This document shows positions 23,001 to 64,000 of a stretch of DNA of 64,000 bases, piece by piece. The first letter of the stretch is position 1. Each line of letters starts with the position of its first letter. Source of the stretch: Struthio camelus (taxonomy: Eukaryota > Chordata > Aves > Struthioniformes > Struthionidae); NCBI RefSeq assembly GCF_040807025.1, contig NC_090944.1:117568738-117632737 (forward strand), given 5' to 3'. A program made the position numbers and the translations under genes. The notes under the pieces are model-generated. The model made no database searches and was not told the origin of the DNA. It saw only the letters and a program-made list of their open reading frames with translations.

Positions 23001-24239
23001 GTGCTTAAGCTTTCTGAGCAAGCTGATCTGAAATCAGCTTGAAATAGTTCATTATTTTTGCACTTCACTTGAAACACTGTGGTACTATCCCAAGATGCAT
23101 GATCCTAAGCTGGACAGGCCACTGCTTCAATTTGATATTCAACATTTTGACTAGGAAGGCTGGCCACATGAATCTACACAAGGGCAAACATTTTACATAT
23201 TTCTGAAAAGCAGAGAAGTATGCAGATCTGAGAATAATACTGTAAGTCTCCTGTATGTTTAAGACTTTCAGACTATTAATGCCTATATAAAAACAAGGTT
23301 TTGGAAACATGAAGCCATGTAATAATGTCCCAGGAAAGGGCTGGAGATGATTCCACTGGCCCAATTTTTTAATTGCTGATTTTTCACTCAGCTCCTGGAG
23401 GAAACAGGTTCAGGTAGACAGCCTCCAAATATACAGGAAAAGCAAGGAACAAACTAAGCCTGTGCCATTGAGAAGTTATTTTGTGTCATTTATTGCCAGC
23501 CGTATCTCGTATTTTCTTAACCAATCTATTGGTCAGAAGGGAAATAGGTTTGGGGGTTTTTTGTCTTGTACCTCTGCAACCTCTACCTTTTCTCCTAAAG
23601 TTACACAAAGTAAGAGAAGGAAAAGAAAAAGGGTTTTATGGAACTTGCTATACATACAACCACAATCCAAGATCTTTATCACCACAAATACCTCTCCTCG
23701 GATTGTCTTTGCATTACTCATTGCAGTATCACTGTGAGACAGCTATAACTACCAGTCTATAAGATAAGAGAAATAGGGCCTTGCAAAATGTTTACAAGAA
23801 ATGACATTCACCTACATTTTGCTACCAACTTGGCATTTAGTTTAAGACAGCCTTTGAAACATGTGTTTGAGGGTGGGATGAATATATCCCTTGAAATACC
23901 TGATTCCAGAGGGAGCCTCGAATTCTACCCTCTTTGAAAACTTGTTTCCATCCTTCCTTTTAGGCAAGTTTCCATCTTGCCTAAAAGAAAAGCAGGAAGT
24001 CTGGACTGAAAAATGAAAAATATACAAGCTTTTAAGCCAAAATTAAAAGCAGATATTTTATCCATAAAGTTTATGTACACACCCTATACTGTACTGTAGA
24101 GCATATATGATACTCTCCAATCTTCTTAGATATTTTCTCAGAGTTAAAAGAACATATGCACATCAAGAAGAAAAAAGACATGAGCAAAGCATATTCTATC
24201 CTTCTCATTAAGCAACACAGAAAAATGACCACAGCATTT
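20021..24239. other. Intergenic DNA between EPRS1 and the SLC30A10-like exon
   Basis: About 4.2 kb, AT-rich, with no recognised gene. It holds a small interrupted inverted repeat at 22352-22390 built from TTGATCAA and AGTCAAC. Confidence 0.6.
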
Positions 24240-24256
24240 ACAGCTCACAATACATG

Positions 24257-24262
24257 TTTATT
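24257..24262 (-). promoter_or_regulatory. EPRS1: EPRS1 polyadenylation signal AATAAA
   Basis: AATAAA on the minus strand about 190 nt after the EPRS1 stop codon, giving a 3' UTR of about 210 nt (24450 down to about 24240). Confidence 0.7.
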
Positions 24263-24450
24263 AGAGATGTTTACAGAAAAGTCTGTGAATTACTGCTAGT
24301 CTAAGACTGACAACTGGGGGTTTTATGGTTTATGGCTTTGTTTTTTGAATCATTTAAAAAGTCGCAAAACTGATAAGTTTGGGGGCTATCTCAGTCTTAT
24401 TAAAAAAAGTTCAATTCAGAGATAAAGGAGAAGGTGGTTACACTAGTAAT

Positions 24451-63389
<38,939 letters not shown>

Positions 63390-64000
63390 CTTTAAAAAAC
63401 AAGAGAGAAAGATACTGATTTTTCTTCCAAGAAAGATGTAACTGTTTTGTTGCTAGTATGGAATACATTTCTTATCAAATAGGACAAGGCGTCCTACCTG
63501 GCTCCTTCAAATGAGACTGCCCAGGGAAGAAATCAATGTTCAATCTTATATGCAGGAGACTTCTTATTCTTGGCAGTCCTTATGATTACCTTAAATTGAT
63601 AATGCGTAACATACAGTAGTCTGCAGTGAGCTCTGCAGTCAAGTGTCAGCAATAATAAATTTTCCTTCAGAAGGATATTGCAAAAATTAATCCTGTCCTC
63701 CAATATATTAAGAGAACAGACTCAAAATGCTTTATTTGACCACTGTAGTAACGTATTCCATCGCAGCCCTGAAATACGCAGCAAGGGAGGCCCGTTACTT
63801 TTCCAGTATTTTTACCTAGTATTTTCTGAACAAGGATAAGGCTACTTTTTCAACCAGATTTAATGTTTTTTAAAAAGATTAGCCATCCAGATCAAGAAAC
63901 CCTACCCATGAAAAAGAACAGTAAGCTTATATAGGGTTTTCAGAGTAGTTCATCTTCGACAGTAATGGTTAGCCTCTAAAAATGGAAGAATTATTGAAGC
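63390..64000 (-). other. EPRS1: EPRS1 intron 1 (partial)
   Basis: Sequence upstream of exon 2. I found no convincing start-codon exon, so the first coding exon and promoter should lie beyond the window. Confidence 0.7.

Noticed and set aside
63480..63560. Possible EPRS1 first coding exon ending GAGCCAG|GTAGGA
   Set aside because: The frame before the donor has no suitable ATG and does not resemble the EPRS1 N-terminus.

Overview
The window looks like nuclear DNA of a sauropsid vertebrate, most probably a bird. Genes are split into short exons with GT-AG introns, a 5'-truncated CR1 LINE sits in one intron, introns are compact, and the genes have clear vertebrate orthologues. Every recognised gene lies on the minus strand, so transcription runs from high to low coordinates. 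The order EPRS1 then SLC30A10 matches the known vertebrate neighbourhood.

Layout from left to right. (1) 1-7240: SLC30A10, a manganese/zinc efflux transporter of the cation diffusion facilitator family. It has four coding exons (6954-6417, 6150-6067, 2513-2274, 1498-1023), which join in frame to about 445 residues, and a CpG-rich promoter at 6955-7240. (2) 7241-19440: about 12 kb with no recognisable coding sequence. (3) 19449-20016: a second, diverged SLC30A10-type first exon with its own TATA box, strong start context and a good splice donor in the same phase as the standard exon 1. No matching downstream exons are visible, so it may be an alternative first exon of SLC30A10 that replaces the first four membrane helices. 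Its TM2 metal site reads A43/H47 instead of N43/D47. (4) 20021-24240: intergenic DNA. (5) 24240-63389: EPRS1, the bifunctional glutamyl-prolyl-tRNA synthetase. Thirty-three coding exons can be placed; only the first coding exon is missing, presumably beyond 64000. Summed, the exons give about 1,662 residues, longer than the roughly 1,512 of the human protein. The difference is explained by five WHEP repeats in the linker where human has three.

The EPRS1 exons follow the domain order: GST-like N-terminus (63389-55096), class I GluRS core with HIGH and SKRKL motifs (54438-42862), WHEP linker (42237-37935), class II ProRS core (36742-32233), and anticodon-binding plus cysteine-rich C-terminal domains (32406-24451). 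The three exons 40746-40516, 39805-39557 and 38766-38536 begin and end in phase 0, so each could be gained or skipped without changing frame.

Splice junctions were assigned by reading GT/AG sites and checking that codon phases join. No alignment or transcript data were available. The weakest call is the SLC30A10 exon 1 donor, which lies in a GC-rich stretch next to a GT microsatellite.
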